A stretch of 64,000 nucleotides of DNA from Ottelia alismoides (lineage: Eukaryota; Streptophyta; Magnoliopsida; Alismatales; Hydrocharitaceae), in NCBI GenBank assembly GCA_037367405.1, contig JAZKJV010002947.1, positions 1,054,001-1,118,000 on the forward strand, in the 5' to 3' direction. The letters are not shown here. How positions within the stretch are numbered: the first letter of the stretch is position 1. The text below holds more notes on this DNA, generated by a model. It did no database searches. It was not told the DNA's origin and saw only the letters and a program-made list of their open reading frames with translations.

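Overview
This is a window of nuclear DNA from a flowering plant. It carries one spliced host gene with strict GT..AG introns and more than 30 kb of nested plant-type transposable elements (LTR/Copia, L1 and RTE LINEs, hAT, MULE-like, MITEs, a tRNA-derived SINE). No bacterial, organellar or viral gene order is seen. The species cannot be fixed from sequence alone. Very long TE-filled introns and abundant RTE and hAT copies fit several magnoliid, basal-eudicot or monocot lineages (inference).

The only host gene I can support is a class II plant formin on the + strand. It starts at 8941 and runs off the right edge. I could assemble 13 exons: 8941-9013, 9415-10121, 10201-10422, 10501-13640, 13884-14016, 36386-36457, 37251-37349, 37429-37470, 38108-38188, 38262-38312, 38389-38470, 52487-52581 and 63885-63956. 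They total 4,869 nt, which is exactly 1,623 codons with no frame break. Domain order is PTEN-like (P-loop without the catalytic Arg), C2, acidic Ser-rich linker, a very long FH1 proline tract, and about two thirds of FH2. Three introns are giant: intron 5 about 22.4 kb, intron 11 about 14.0 kb, intron 12 about 11.3 kb.

Layout. 1-8500: upstream DNA with two diverged LTR-like repeats on the minus strand, a MULE-type TIR fragment, and a Pack-MULE-like element at 6172-7627 with long TIRs, a near-perfect 9-bp TSD and a GC-rich body. 8500-14016: promoter, leader and exons 1-5. 14017-36385 (intron 5): a hairpin element; an L1 remnant split by a small LTR retrotransposon (16685-21478, TSD AAATT), whose 3' LTR is split by a 5'-truncated RTE LINE with an intact 860-codon reading frame; a cluster of RTE copies in both orientations that itself splits a hAT-type MITE; a decayed hAT transposon with BED, DUF659 and dimerisation regions; an intact 507-bp hAT MITE; and one more RTE relic. 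36386-38470: exons 6-11, tightly packed. 38471-52486 (intron 11): an old L1 split by a younger L1 (TSD of about 16 bp), L1 relics, and a degenerate Copia element carrying an 883-bp MITE. 52582-63884 (intron 12): hAT-end relatives, an RTE split by an L1 whose two ends lie in opposite orientations (twin-priming structure, 13-bp TSD), an L1 3' relic, and a SINE whose 3' tail matches the resident RTE LINE.

The formin should nucleate and elongate actin filaments at membranes chosen by its PTEN-C2 module. The rest of the window is a stratified TE record in its introns, and several insertion orders can be read from interrupted reading frames and target-site duplications.
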